A stretch of 60,437 bases of DNA from the IMG/VR virus record IMGVR_UViG_3300033148_004729, positions 1-60,437 of that record, one strand, 5' to 3'. The position numbers were made by a program, and so were the translations under genes. Position 1 is the first letter of the stretch, and every line of letters starts with the position of its first letter. This DNA is from a virus. Below, piece by piece: positions 26,040 to 35,312 of this stretch. The notes under the pieces are model-generated. The model saw only the letters and a list, made by a program, of their open reading frames with translations. It was not told the origin of the DNA and ran no database searches.

Positions 26040-28160
26040 ATGTCCACGACATTGGCAACCCCATCGAACACTCAGGTCAAGGTCCGTTGGGAGGAGCAGT
26101 ACGTCTCCGAGGGGCTCAACAAGAAGCTCACCGGGGTCATACCTGAGGGCGTTATCCGAGGTGGCAGGCTCATCGCTCACCCGTCGATCAACATGAACGT
26201 CACCGTCGAGTCTGACACGGGCTCCGGCGACAGTGTGTTTTCGTACGTTGACGCCAACGGGCACCAATTGTCCTTTCGCCAGGTTGGCGACGTCAACCTG
26301 GACCTGACAGCCGAGGCAGGAAACACCGTCTACATCGGCCTTGAAATTGTCTACGTGATCTCGTCGGTCACTCAGGTGTTCTGGCGAGCTTACTCGGCTG
26401 CCGAGGTCGTAGCTGACCCGACGTTGCTCATCATCGGAAGTGTCATCGTGCCTGCCGCTGGACTCGTACCGGCTGGTGACGTTCGAGGAAATGAGCGCAA
26501 GGACGGTGGGCTCGATTTGTCGTCCGGGATGAGGGATTGGCAGCAGACCGTCGAGAACTCGGACTTCCAGCAGGGCAGGAATTTTGCTGCGTCGTCGTAC
26601 TCGCGTGACTTGCCGAATTGGCAGTTGGACCCAGGCGCCCTTGGCACCGTGGGGCGCACGACCTCGCAGGCCAGGACCGGAGATGCAAGCCTCCAGTTCG
26701 TTGGTGCTGGAGGCGGGTCTCACGACCTGAAAGCCAAGCCGATCAAGCTCTTTTCGGTGCTCCCTGGTCAGACCATCAAGGTTTCTGCGTTCATCAAGGG
26801 TGTTTCGGTCGTTCTTGGATCGGGTGCTGGGGCTTCAGTTTCTCTGGCTGTGACTGCTCTCGATGAAGGTGGATCTGCCGTTGTCGCTGGGGATTTCTCC
26901 CTGTTTGGGTCGTGGTTCCACAGTGAGGATGGCACGGTTATCAATGGGTCATTCGACTGGTTCGAGATGGGCGGCAGGACGACCATTCCTGCCGGAGTGG
27001 CGTGGCTTGCCGTCACTATCACAATCGTTGATGGGACTTCGTTCACGGGCGACATCTTCTTCGACGACGTGCAGTTGTGGGTCGAGCCTGGGCCCGTAGC
27101 TGATTCCTACGACCGCAAGGACGAGATGGTCGGCGCGGATACGTACACGCCCGGTCTGGTCGTAACCCCGGCGTGGGGGCAGGACGCGGTAATTACGAGC
27201 TACCAGAAGGTCTTGGACCGGGCCATCAGGTTCCTTTGCAAGGACGCAGGAATCGCTACGCTCGAATACCTGATGGAGACGGGTGATGCGAGCATTTCCG
27301 ACTGGCTCCTGAACATCACGAGGGGGCAACTCAAGCTGGGAGAGGGTCTCATCTCGGGCGTCGCCAGTGCGGCCAAGCCGAGGGGAATTTTGCCATTCCC
27401 CTTGGATGCGACGGCTCCGTACACCCTGCTATGGGAGATGCCGCATCCGACGACCGGCAAGAGCATTCGCATCTACGTTGCCGAGTCGCCTGTGGTTTCG
27501 ACGTCAGAGCGGCTTGTTATCACCATCAATGCTCTGTGGACGGGCACGCAGTGGCAGCGTGACGAGAACGCCAACAACGCCATAAGGTTTGATTTCAGTT
27601 CGTCCGGAGGCATTACCATTTTCGCAAGGGATGCGACGGCTTCGGCAACGTGGATCGACACGGATTGGGATGATGGTGGCGTCAACAGCGAGAGAACGTG
27701 TTCGCTTGGCTTGGGTTTTTTGGGGTCGCCGATTGGCGGAAACCTGACCCTCGCAGACGGAATCCTCATCATGTCTCCGGCGGGCACTGTCACGAACCCT
27801 TCGGCAGGCAGCCTTTTGGCGTTGCCGAACGCGCTCTACGGGAAGAACATCGTCAAGTCGTGGGGCATGTTCCAGGTGGCCGCTGGGGTGCCAACGCTTT
27901 TGGGCGGTGAGGGGTTCAATATCAGTGGTTTGGCGGTGACGATTGGTGGTGAGCTTGACATTACCTTCCAAGTTCCAATGGCCAACGCAAACTACGCGAC
28001 TCCATTGTCCATTTTCTCGGCGATAACCGACGAGTTCGTAGTGTGGAACCAGACGACGAACGTGTTGACGTTGGCTTTGGTGAACCACACATTGGGTAGC
28101 AAGTTGGACCTGAACATCGACAACGGCATAGGCGCATTCACTACGTGTGCGCAGCAGTAG
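26040..28160 (+). CDS. large tail fibre protein with carbohydrate-binding-like module
   Basis: 706 residues. The N-terminal region (WEEQYVSEGLNKKLTGVIPEG) looks like a fibre attachment domain. Near residues 160-355 a jelly-roll type module runs from ENSDFQQG through LPNWQLDPG, RTGDASLQF, VLPGQTIKVSAFIKG to GDIFFDDVQLWVEPG; this is the layout of CBM4/9-like carbohydrate-binding modules, including the closing FDDVxL. The C-terminal half is beta-rich. Start ATG 26040. Likely binds a surface polysaccharide. Confidence 0.76.
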   Translation: MSTTLATPSNTQVKVRWEEQYVSEGLNKKLTGVIPEGVIRGGRLIAHPSINMNVTVESDTGSGDSVFSYVDANGHQLSFRQVGDVNLDLTAEAGNTVYIGLEIVYVISSVTQVFWRAYSAAEVVADPTLLIIGSVIVPAAGLVPAGDVRGNERKDGGLDLSSGMRDWQQTVENSDFQQGRNFAASSYSRDLPNWQLDPGALGTVGRTTSQARTGDASLQFVGAGGGSHDLKAKPIKLFSVLPGQTIKVSAFIKGVSVVLGSGAGASVSLAVTALDEGGSAVVAGDFSLFGSWFHSEDGTVINGSFDWFEMGGRTTIPAGVAWLAVTITIVDGTSFTGDIFFDDVQLWVEPGPVADSYDRKDEMVGADTYTPGLVVTPAWGQDAVITSYQKVLDRAIRFLCKDAGIATLEYLMETGDASISDWLLNITRGQLKLGEGLISGVASAAKPRGILPFPLDATAPYTLLWEMPHPTTGKSIRIYVAESPVVSTSERLVITINALWTGTQWQRDENANNAIRFDFSSSGGITIFARDATASATWIDTDWDDGGVNSERTCSLGLGFLGSPIGGNLTLADGILIMSPAGTVTNPSAGSLLALPNALYGKNIVKSWGMFQVAAGVPTLLGGEGFNISGLAVTIGGELDITFQVPMANANYATPLSIFSAITDEFVVWNQTTNVLTLALVNHTLGSKLDLNIDNGIGAFTTCAQQ

Positions 28161-28174
28161 GAGACGGTGACGCC

Positions 28175-28576
28175 ATGGCAGTTGAAATAGTGACGCAGAA
28201 TGGCCTGGAGGGCTTCACCGAGGTGGACCTTGGGGTGGAGGTCTCCGGGATGACCATCACGGTCAAGGCCGGAGAGGCCAAGTGGTGCGGGAGGGATGTG
28301 TCGCTTGCTGAGGACAAGACCTATGTGGTCGATGACGATCCTGATGGCAGGTCGGTCATGGGCCATCTCGTCGAGGAAGAGTCCGGTGGCATCAACGTCC
28401 TCGTGGACGAGGTTGGCCAGGACGACACTCCCTACTACTTCTTCGGGAGTCCGTATGTCTCGGTGATGCTGCTGTTCCGGTGCGATGTTCCAGGCGGGGC
28501 TTCGAGCATCGAGGACGCTTCCATGAAGACGTACAGGGTCGTGCAGCCACCCGGCCCAGAAGAAGGAGATGAGTGA
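28175..28576 (+). CDS. small acidic virion-region protein, unknown
   Basis: 133 residues from ATG 28175, chosen because TAGGAGACGG precedes it; an in-frame GTG at 28145 would overlap the fibre gene. Acidic, beta-rich (VEVSGMTITVKAGEAKW, KTYVVDDDPDG, YYFFGSPYVSVMLLF). Stop overlaps the next ATG (TGATG). No domain recognised. Confidence 0.7.
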   Translation: MAVEIVTQNGLEGFTEVDLGVEVSGMTITVKAGEAKWCGRDVSLAEDKTYVVDDDPDGRSVMGHLVEEESGGINVLVDEVGQDDTPYYFFGSPYVSVMLLFRCDVPGGASSIEDASMKTYRVVQPPGPEEGDE

Positions 28577-28767
28577 TGGGAAAGGCAATCTCAGGGAAGG
28601 CGATCAAGGCGTCGGACTCGAAGTACGTTGACCGCAAGGCTGCAAAGGTCGCCAAGAAGGGTTTCGTCGCGGCCTTCGATGGGAAGGTGTTCGCTGATCT
28701 CACAGGAGGAGAGAAGGACGACCTTCTGAAGGTCTTGGCCATCGCTGCTGGTATCATCAGCGAGTAG
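28576..28767 (+). CDS. small basic protein, unknown
   Basis: 63 residues, start ATG 28576 overlapping the previous stop. Lys/Ala-rich (KAIKASDSKYVDRKAAKVAKK) with a short hydrophobic end (LLKVLAIAAGIISE). A poor candidate for a membrane anchor because the hydrophobic stretch is short. Tightly packed between two tail genes. Confidence 0.65.
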   Translation: MGKAISGKAIKASDSKYVDRKAAKVAKKGFVAAFDGKVFADLTGGEKDDLLKVLAIAAGIISE

Positions 28768-28770
28768 ACG

Positions 28771-29562
28771 ATGGTATCGCCTCCCGGCAACATTCTCTCG
28801 GCCATCACCCAGTTCCCTCAAGAGGAGCATCTGGCGAGGGCCTACCTCCAGCCGGTTGACATGGCTCCGGGTGAGGTTCCGCCATGGAGTAGCCACCGAG
28901 AGGGCAGTGCCATCGCTTTCCAGTATTGGCCCGAGACGATTCAGGACACACGGCCGGTCGAGTGGAGCCCACGTTCGATTCCTGGGGGGTCGCATCCGAT
29001 CTACCAGTGGACCCATGGTGGCGAGCGGCGCATTTCCTTCACAGCAGTCTTCATGACGGACACCGCCCCCGATGAGCACCTGTTGGAGGTTGCAGACAAC
29101 GCCATCGACGCCGTGACTTTCGGGGCTGGTTCACTCCTGGCTAGCAGTTCGTACTCCAGTCCATATGAGGCCCAGGCTGATGTGCCTCTCAGCGGTCTGG
29201 AGCTTGGAAAACGGGATCTCGATCTCAGGTCTGTCATCTCGTGGCTCCGGTGGTTCACCTATCCGACCTACGGTACTGGGAACGACTTGAGGGCTTTCGA
29301 ACCGGCCAAGTGTCTTTTGGTCCTCCCGCACACGAAGCTCGGGCACAGTGGCTCCGACTACATCATCACCGTGATGACGCAGTGTGACGTCACGTACGAG
29401 GCCTGGTTCCCGACCGGATTCCCTCGTATCATCGAGGTCAGTTTGGAGTTCGCCGAAGTGGTTCAGACCCAGCGGCGTGTTCGCTTCCATGACCGCAAGG
29501 ACATGCGTCCTGCTCAGGCTGTCCGATCCTTCCTCTACACGCGCGGAACACCCACCGGATAG
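28771..29562 (+). CDS. tail tube / baseplate connector-like protein
   Basis: 263 residues, start ATG 28771. The motif FQYWPETIQDTRPVEWSP, then IPGGSHPIYQWTHGGERRIS and FTAVFMTD, resembles contractile-injection-system tube/connector proteins (T4 gp48/54-like; CIS_tube), which begin tube polymerisation at the baseplate. The C-terminus returns to beta strands (EVSLEFAEVVQ). Identification rests on my recall of the FQYxP...GGSHPxYQWxxGGER pattern, so moderate confidence. Confidence 0.68.
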   Translation: MVSPPGNILSAITQFPQEEHLARAYLQPVDMAPGEVPPWSSHREGSAIAFQYWPETIQDTRPVEWSPRSIPGGSHPIYQWTHGGERRISFTAVFMTDTAPDEHLLEVADNAIDAVTFGAGSLLASSSYSSPYEAQADVPLSGLELGKRDLDLRSVISWLRWFTYPTYGTGNDLRAFEPAKCLLVLPHTKLGHSGSDYIITVMTQCDVTYEAWFPTGFPRIIEVSLEFAEVVQTQRRVRFHDRKDMRPAQAVRSFLYTRGTPTG

Positions 29563-29612
29563 ACGGGTTCGCATTGATCTTGTAGAGTCGGGAGGGGTTG
29601 CGTGGGAAACCC

Positions 29613-29867
29613 ATGCGAGCAGAATCCATCAATACACCAGAGACGAAGGTCGAGGAGGCCTCGGGGGTCATGCTTTTGATGATCTCCACGAAGGTGTGGG
29701 AGATCCTTATCGCTCAGGGTCGCGACGAGGGCACGTCTCCGGGGGATGTACTCGCAACTGCTCTCATGGCGTACATCGAGGAGCATGGCCACGAGGAGGC
29801 CAGGGCCTTGATGGATGGGTTTGGTGGGCAACCTGTTGCCCAGATGGTTGATGGGGCGCGGAGGTAG
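29613..29867 (+). CDS. small helical protein carrying a palindrome copy, unknown
   Basis: 84 residues from ATG 29613; an in-frame TTG at 29598 sits too close to its GGAGGGG to be a good start. Sequence ASGVMLLMISTKVWEILIAQ then SPGDVLATALMAYIEEHGHE is helical with an acidic end. Its C-terminus GGQPVAQM is encoded by one copy of the recurring GGCAAC-CT-GTTGCC palindrome. It is the first gene after the tail module. Confidence 0.6.
   Translation: MRAESINTPETKVEEASGVMLLMISTKVWEILIAQGRDEGTSPGDVLATALMAYIEEHGHEEARALMDGFGGQPVAQMVDGARR
29825..29842. repeat. palindrome copy 2
   Basis: TGGGCAAC-CT-GTTGCCCA, 8-bp arms, at the end of the 29613 gene, 29 bases before the ParB-like gene. Confidence 0.85.
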
Positions 29868-29870
29868 AGG

Positions 29871-31940
29871 ATGCCGCTGAACAAAAGATGTGACAAGGAG
29901 GCGGTCAGTGACAACATTCGTCTGTGGCTCGACGAGAAGGCCGACGAGGCGAAGGCCGCAGGCAGGAGTCGTGAGGAGCTTCATCAGCAGGCCATCGCTG
30001 TGGCTCTGAGCACCCTCAAGAAGTCGTGCGGCGTTGACTACAAGGCCAAGATGACCCCGAAGGAGATCGTGGCCGCAGGGCGCAAGGAGGAGGCGTTGAC
30101 GACGAAGCCTCCGCACACCGACGTCAGCAAGTACAGCCTCAGGGTTCACGGCTTCGGCAGCGAAGACCTCTCGAAGAAAATTGAACAAGGCATCCAGAAG
30201 TCGGCCGACCTGTGCAAGATTTCGCCGCCTGTCTGTGTTGGCAACCTCGGCGTTCCGCGTTCGAAGATGCCACAGCTAGAGCCCCAGCCGGTTGTGCTGC
30301 AATTCCTTCGTGATCTCAAGAAGGAGGGCGTCAAGGTCAGCAAGGGCAAGATGCACGTCGGCAAGCTCAAGGCGACGCAGCGTGGCATCGACGTCCGTAA
30401 GGCCCTCCAGATGGCCAAGGAGTACCAGCAGGGCAAGTTCCCTCGCATCAAGGACCAGATCGTCGTTTCCAGTGATAACCATGTGCTTGATGGGCATCAT
30501 CGTTGGGCGGCGCTGGTCATTACCGACCCCAACGAGACCATGAACGTGCTGAGGGTTGGGATGCCAATGCAGGCGCTCCTTGCCAAGGCGAATTCCTACA
30601 AGGGGGCCGCTCGCAAAGGGTTTGGGGAGGAGGCTTTCGGGCTTGCTGGGCCTCCGAAGATTTTCAGTCTTGTGAGGGTCAAGCCGGCGACGGCGCAACC
30701 GAAGCGGCCGGTTCACCGCAAGGCCAGGAGTGGCTATGAGCAGCCATTCATCGACCCCGAGGACTTCACCGTTCGCGCGGTCGCGCGGTCGGGAACGGGT
30801 GTGAAGGAGGATGGGATGGGCGGGTTCTCGGACCTCATGTGTGCGATCCGCGAGGACAAGAATAAGGACCGTGATGGCGCGGTACGTCGGACTGAGTTCG
30901 ATGTTGGTGTTCCAGCAGCGGAACTGGAAGATGATGGCCGCGTTCGTCTTCGGGCCTTCATCCTCGCCAACACATCCGTGGGCCACAAGTACATGATGGC
31001 CAGTGGTGGTCAGGGTATCGTCTATGCCGACAATCGCGGCCGGGCGGTCAAGTGTGCCATCAAAGACCTCGGTGATGGTGAGCTACTTTGGTTGGCCAGG
31101 CAGAAGGGCTGGGAGCCAGAGGTGCGTGAGCCCACCGCCGACCCGGGCTATCGGAAGCCTGTCACGGAAGAGGTCGAGGAGGACTCCGAAGCCCCTTTTG
31201 ACCGTGGTGTTGAGTCTCTGGACGAGCGTCGGAAGCTCCTCAAGCCAGGAGACCGGAAGAACCTGGAGCAGAGCATTTGGAGGCGCATCGGGCACCTTCG
31301 GACACAGGGTGTTCTCGTGGTCAAACTGACGGACAAGCTTGCTGCGGTCGCAGGAATTGGTCGCAAGGGCAAGAATGTTGACCTCAAGGACGTTGCCGAC
31401 GCCATGATCATCAGACTCGCGAAGCATATGGGGGTTGGTGGGATGGTTCCGGATTTGTCCGAGGACACGGATGAGGTCTTTGACTTCATTATCGAGAATG
31501 GCATTGCTGTGCTCGATGAGCGAACGAGTCACTTTCTCGCCAGGGATTTGTCCTCGGGGATCCAGCAAGTTGTTTACGCATACGCTCAGAACGCCACCAA
31601 AGCTGACGGGGTGGATGCCAGGAAAGCTTCCGACGCTGCGACGACCATGACGCCGGTCATCATCTCCTACCTCGTGAAGTTTCTCGGGAAGAAGCCGGTG
31701 GACGACCACATCCACCTCGTGTCCATTATTTTGAGGGCGGCTCAAGAGGCAGCGAAGGACGTTCTTGGAATTTCGGGTAGGCCTGACCGTGGTGGTGCGG
31801 ATATCGTCGATATGGCCACCAGGAGGCTTGTGGACTACTCCGGTGGCAGGGCGGCCAGGATGTCCAAGCTAGCTCTCAAGAAGCTCAAGAAGGCCAGGAC
31901 GCTCAACGATGTGGGAGAGGCCTTCCAGTCTTCGGCGTAG
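29871..31940 (+). CDS. ParB/sulfiredoxin-fold domain protein
   Basis: 689 residues, start ATG 29871. Residues about 130-235 hold a ParB/Srx-like core: MHVGKLKATQRGIDVRKALQ, then IKDQIVVSSDNHVLDGHHRW and AALV. The DGHHRW motif is the hallmark of the ParB/sulfiredoxin NTP-binding fold that many large phages carry. The rest (about 240-689) is unrecognised, with a charged linker and a long helical C-terminus. A copy of the recurring palindrome lies 29 bases upstream of the start. Could be a DNA-associated protein packaged in the head or a nuclease; not decided. Confidence 0.72.
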   Translation: MPLNKRCDKEAVSDNIRLWLDEKADEAKAAGRSREELHQQAIAVALSTLKKSCGVDYKAKMTPKEIVAAGRKEEALTTKPPHTDVSKYSLRVHGFGSEDLSKKIEQGIQKSADLCKISPPVCVGNLGVPRSKMPQLEPQPVVLQFLRDLKKEGVKVSKGKMHVGKLKATQRGIDVRKALQMAKEYQQGKFPRIKDQIVVSSDNHVLDGHHRWAALVITDPNETMNVLRVGMPMQALLAKANSYKGAARKGFGEEAFGLAGPPKIFSLVRVKPATAQPKRPVHRKARSGYEQPFIDPEDFTVRAVARSGTGVKEDGMGGFSDLMCAIREDKNKDRDGAVRRTEFDVGVPAAELEDDGRVRLRAFILANTSVGHKYMMASGGQGIVYADNRGRAVKCAIKDLGDGELLWLARQKGWEPEVREPTADPGYRKPVTEEVEEDSEAPFDRGVESLDERRKLLKPGDRKNLEQSIWRRIGHLRTQGVLVVKLTDKLAAVAGIGRKGKNVDLKDVADAMIIRLAKHMGVGGMVPDLSEDTDEVFDFIIENGIAVLDERTSHFLARDLSSGIQQVVYAYAQNATKADGVDARKASDAATTMTPVIISYLVKFLGKKPVDDHIHLVSIILRAAQEAAKDVLGISGRPDRGGADIVDMATRRLVDYSGGRAARMSKLALKKLKKARTLNDVGEAFQSSA

Positions 31941-31975
31941 AATGGAATGGCAGGTTCTTTTCTGGTGGTGGGGGA

Positions 31976-32854
31976 GTGGGAGATGAACCTCGGGTGCCTG
32001 ACGATAAAAAAAAGCGGAGCAGAGGTGTTGCTGTCAGGTCGACAATCTCCGACATGGATGCTGGGACAGGCGAGCGCGAGGCTTTGTTGCAAGATCCCGT
32101 TGCCAGTCCACCGCCGCAAATAGCGTCTGAGTTCACCCCGATCACCGACTTCAGGGAGCTTGGAGAGGCCGTCGGCGAAATCAAGGCTGACATCAAGACC
32201 GTCAAGGTCTCCGTCGACAAAATGGAACCCAAGCTCGACAGGGCCATCGAGGGCATCGTCAATCACCGGGCTCGTATCAAGGTTTCAGAGGCAAGGCTCA
32301 AGCGGGCTGAGGAAAAGGTCTCCTCCATCGCGGAGACCCCGCATTCGTGTTTTCAGTCCGAGACCATCGCTGATCTCAAAGAGGCCGAGAAGGCCGGGCG
32401 CAAGGAGAGGTCCGACATCTCGCAGGTCGTCGTCACGGCCAAGACGACTCTCGGGAACGTCACCGATGACGTCATCACGCTTGAGTCTGACAAACGAATA
32501 GGACGGCGCTGGATCATCGGTCTCGTGGTTGGGGTTGTGCTTGCGCTTGGTGGAGCTGCGTCCGGGATCATCATCGTCGTCTACGTCGTCCAGTCCAATG
32601 TGGATCACATGCAACAGGAGCAGACTAGGCTCCGGAACCAGATGGACGACGTTCGTATCACGGTAGCCAAGGATGGTTCCAGGGTTGAGGCTGCGGCAAG
32701 ACGTGTCGAGACGGCCGCAAAGTCTGTTGCCATGAATGGTCACGCAAAGTTGCTCATCTCTGATGATGTGTGGTGCGATCTTTCTCATCGCGAGCGCAAC
32801 AAGCTGAAGCGGCGTTATCCTTCTGATAGACTCCCCAGCAGGAGGTGCCCATGA
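31976..32854 (+). CDS. coiled-coil membrane protein, unknown
   Basis: 292 residues, start GTG 31976 after GGTGGGGGAG. A charged, mostly helical N-terminal section with heptad-like spacing (EIKADIKTVKVSVDKMEPK, RIKVSEARLKRAEEKV) leads to one transmembrane segment near 183-210 (WIIGLVVGVVLALGGAASG) and then a second coiled coil (MQQEQTRLRNQMDDV). The end WCDLSHRERNKLKRR is conserved-looking. Topology resembles a membrane-tethered structural or lysis-related protein; no assignment. Confidence 0.7.
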   Translation: MGDEPRVPDDKKKRSRGVAVRSTISDMDAGTGEREALLQDPVASPPPQIASEFTPITDFRELGEAVGEIKADIKTVKVSVDKMEPKLDRAIEGIVNHRARIKVSEARLKRAEEKVSSIAETPHSCFQSETIADLKEAEKAGRKERSDISQVVVTAKTTLGNVTDDVITLESDKRIGRRWIIGLVVGVVLALGGAASGIIIVVYVVQSNVDHMQQEQTRLRNQMDDVRITVAKDGSRVEAAARRVETAAKSVAMNGHAKLLISDDVWCDLSHRERNKLKRRYPSDRLPSRRCP

Positions 32855-33027
32855 AGTGCCCGAAGTGCCAAAGCCAAAATTTGCTGGTTGAAGGCCTTGG
32901 TAACGGGGAGAAGAGGCTGACGTGCCAATCGTGCGGATTCAGCCAGATTACCGACAACGAAGGCCGCAAGCTCCTCACTGAAGTTCCGCAGACCGACCAG
33001 AGGCGGCTTCTGACTGAGGCCAGGTAG
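32851..33027 (+). CDS. zinc-ribbon miniprotein
   Basis: 58 residues, ATG 32851 with GGAGG five bases before; overlaps the end of the previous gene by four bases. MKCPKCQSQNLLVEG and LTCQSCGFSQ give a CxxC...CxxC ribbon. C-terminus has a LLTE repeat (KLLTEV, RLLTEA). Probably nucleic-acid or protein binding. Confidence 0.72.
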   Translation: MKCPKCQSQNLLVEGLGNGEKRLTCQSCGFSQITDNEGRKLLTEVPQTDQRRLLTEAR

Positions 33028-33036
33028 GGGGTTGTC

Positions 33037-33363
33037 GTGGGGGTCGTCTGGCGTTTCATCAAGCGATGGTGGTGGACCTTCCTCGTAGGGGCTGCTGCTA
33101 TTGGTGGTGTGGTCCTGCTCATCCTGCTGCCGAAGAAGGACGAAACGACGCCGATGCCTGGCGAACCGCCAAGGCGCACCTTCAAGGAGAGGGCCGAGGT
33201 GGAGGTCGAGCGCGTCCGGTTGGAGGGTGAGGTCGAGAAGGCCAAAGCCACGGCCACGGCCGATGTCCAGCGGGTTGAGCTTGATGTCATTGAGGAAGTA
33301 GGCAAAGAAGATCCTGTCGAAGGTCGTCGGCAGATTGCTGCATGGATGGCCAGGAACCTTTGA
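33037..33363 (+). CDS. single-pass membrane protein with charged helix
   Basis: 108 residues, start GTG 33037. N-terminal WRFIKRWWWTFLVGAAAIGG and VVLLILLPKK is one membrane span, followed by a Pro-rich turn and a charged helix (VEVERVRLEGEVEKAKATAT). This is the layout of an inner-membrane spanin subunit, but equally of many small phage membrane proteins. Stop overlaps the next ATG. Confidence 0.68.
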   Translation: MGVVWRFIKRWWWTFLVGAAAIGGVVLLILLPKKDETTPMPGEPPRRTFKERAEVEVERVRLEGEVEKAKATATADVQRVELDVIEEVGKEDPVEGRRQIAAWMARNL

Positions 33364-34418
33364 TGGCCTTGCCGCTTTCCAAGCAGAACCTCGCGAAGGT
33401 CTTCAAGGAGCTGGATGAGGTCGCGGTAGCCGTGATGGTTGTCGGCACACGGCGGCCGAAGCTCATGCAGCTTGCCCGGATAGTGCTTCCGGTCAGGGAT
33501 GCGCTCGTGGGTACTCGTCCCGAGGTTCGCAAGATTCGTGATGACCTCACCCGGGCTATGCACAACACCCGGCGGTCTCCTCTTCGGCAGCGGCCGGCGT
33601 CGAAGGCCATCAAGGCACTCGCGGCCGAAGTCAAGAAGGTCCGGAAGCTCGTCGATGGAAAGCTTGGGGATGTTCCGTCTTCTTTCAAGGTGTCTAGGCT
33701 GACGGCTATCAATACATGGGGCTACTCGGAGCGAGAGGCCAGGCCATTCCTCGACCGGCTCGACAGGGCCTTGAAAAAAGCCAAGGCCCTTGGTCTCGAC
33801 AAGCAGGTGGTCTATGGGGAGGTCATTCTTGACCCTGACGAGGCCGGAAGCAGGGCTCTCTACTATGATCCTCACGGCGACCGGCTGATTGGCAATCCGT
33901 CGAAGGCGACGAATCGAGACTCTGAGATCGGCGAGGCCCTCGCGGCTCGTGTTTGGTTGGCGACCTTTGGCTCTGAGGAGCACACCGAGTTTGGTGGCAT
34001 CCGGGCTGGATTCGATCCATTCGTTCGATTGTTCACGGACATGCTGAACGGCAAGAAGCTCGACCGTGGTCACGCGACCATCATGGCGACGACGACCGGC
34101 GTGAGGCACGCGGCAATTTCTGAGGACACCATTCCCAAAGAGCCTCGACCGAAGGGTGTGGTGAAGCTCACACCGATCTCCATCGAGAGAGCTATCGAGG
34201 CCATCAGGGAGGGCCGCGGGCGCACGCTTCACGGGTACTACATCAGGGTTGGAAGCATGAGCCACGCCAGTGGGCCTGGCTTCGTCACGCTCAAGCCGAC
34301 TGGGGAGAAGGGGCCCGGGGTCACCTTCTACAGCCTCGGCCACAAGACGGCAGCGAGACGGGCTGCGAGGTTCGTCTACAATGCCGCCAAGCAGAAGGGC
34401 AGGGAGGAGGCAGTATGA
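33363..34418 (+). CDS. unknown phage protein (351 aa)
   Basis: Start ATG 33363 overlapping the preceding TGA; an in-frame ATG at 33342 is possible. The N-terminal part is helical and basic (KAIKALAAEVKKVRKLVDG), the middle has DPDEAGSRALYYDPHGDRL, and the C-terminus is basic (HKTAARRAARFVYNAAKQ). No catalytic motif recognised. It lies just upstream of the holin gene, with an ATGA overlap. Confidence 0.72.
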   Translation: MALPLSKQNLAKVFKELDEVAVAVMVVGTRRPKLMQLARIVLPVRDALVGTRPEVRKIRDDLTRAMHNTRRSPLRQRPASKAIKALAAEVKKVRKLVDGKLGDVPSSFKVSRLTAINTWGYSEREARPFLDRLDRALKKAKALGLDKQVVYGEVILDPDEAGSRALYYDPHGDRLIGNPSKATNRDSEIGEALAARVWLATFGSEEHTEFGGIRAGFDPFVRLFTDMLNGKKLDRGHATIMATTTGVRHAAISEDTIPKEPRPKGVVKLTPISIERAIEAIREGRGRTLHGYYIRVGSMSHASGPGFVTLKPTGEKGPGVTFYSLGHKTAARRAARFVYNAAKQKGREEAV

Positions 34419-34963
34419 AGCGTCTCATGGGGGTTTTGGCTCTTGGGGTAGTGTTCCTGTTTTCGATGGCGGCTCTTGGTGAACCGTGCCCGCCGGTCGA
34501 CATCAATCTCTCCGTCGCGGACCAGGCCCAGGAGTGGTGGATGGTCCTGCTCGACTTCCTGCTTCAGCTTGTCACCCCAATCGCCATTGCTGTGCTGACC
34601 ACCTTGGCTGGCATCGCCGTGCGGAAGTGGGGACACAAGCTGGACCATGAGAAGCAGGAGTCCTTGGTTCGCTTGACGGACAGCCTGATCACTTCTGGCG
34701 TGGCGTTCGCTGAGGAGCAAGGGCGCAAGGCCCTGAGGGTGGACAAGGTGAAGACGGAGGGGGTGGACAAACTCGTGATTGCAACTGATTTTGTTGCACA
34801 ACAGCTCTCCTCGTCTGGTCTGCCCGGGATTGTGGAGTACGAACTGGTGAAGCTCATCGAGGCCAAGCTCCAGACAGAGCGGGCTCGACCAGACGGAGCT
34901 ATCCGGGGCGATGGAGACAGTGAGTTCAAGCTGCCCGATGAAGAGAAGGAATCCAAGGAGTAG
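34415..34963 (+). CDS. holin, LL-H type, with signal peptide
   Basis: 182 residues. MKRLMGVLALGVVFLFSM and AALGEPC is a signal-peptide-like start. A second hydrophobic span WMVLLDFLLQLVTPIAIAV then LTTLAGIAVRKWGHKL is followed by a helical domain with ITSGVAFAEEQGRKAL and FVAQQL, ending in a Lys/Glu-rich tail. The membrane span followed by a conserved AEE-containing amphipathic domain is the pattern of the LL-H holin family. It would depolarise or perforate the inner membrane at lysis. ATGA overlap with the gene before. No endolysin is recognisable next to it. Confidence 0.72.
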   Translation: MKRLMGVLALGVVFLFSMAALGEPCPPVDINLSVADQAQEWWMVLLDFLLQLVTPIAIAVLTTLAGIAVRKWGHKLDHEKQESLVRLTDSLITSGVAFAEEQGRKALRVDKVKTEGVDKLVIATDFVAQQLSSSGLPGIVEYELVKLIEAKLQTERARPDGAIRGDGDSEFKLPDEEKESKE

Positions 34964-35057
34964 ATCGGACCTCTACCTCGCGCGCTTGTGTGTGTGGTAA
35001 GGTAGCGTCGCATCGTTCGGGGAACAGGTCCCGGAGTGTGAAGAGGAGAACGAAGCC
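34964..35057 (+). other. intergenic leader
   Basis: 94 bases without a gene. Contains an alternating purine-pyrimidine GTGTGTGTGG, a GGTAAGGTAGCG stretch that could hold a promoter -10, and the SD GAAGAGGAGAACG for the 35058 gene. I see no clear terminator. Confidence 0.4.
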
Positions 35058-35312
35058 ATGATCATGACCATCACGGAAACCGCCGGAGTGGCCCTCGACA
35101 TCGAGTTTCGGGGCTGTATTCCCGCAACCACCATCGCCATCGCTGGAAACGCCACGTTCGGTGTCTCCATGGCGGATCTGTTCGCTCAGGCGGACGCTGG
35201 CAACCCGGCGTGGAAGTACCTCGACACGCTGGTGAAGAAGGGCCAGGCAACCATCGCGTTCGCCGCTGACGCCGACGACGTGAACGTCCTCGACGAGGCG
35301 AACGAGGTCTAG
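35058..35312 (+). CDS. small acidic Ala-rich protein, unknown
   Basis: 84 residues, ATG 35058. Sequence is beta then helix (ETAGVALDIEFRGCI, SMADLFAQADAG, TLVKKGQATIAFAADADD). It stands alone between two short noncoding segments, unlike the overlapped genes around it. Could be a small virion decoration or a regulator; not known. Confidence 0.65.
   Translation: MIMTITETAGVALDIEFRGCIPATTIAIAGNATFGVSMADLFAQADAGNPAWKYLDTLVKKGQATIAFAADADDVNVLDEANEV

Noticed and set aside
32754-34343. 529-codon minus-strand frame
   Set aside because: Antisense to several well-supported plus genes with good SDs and overlaps.
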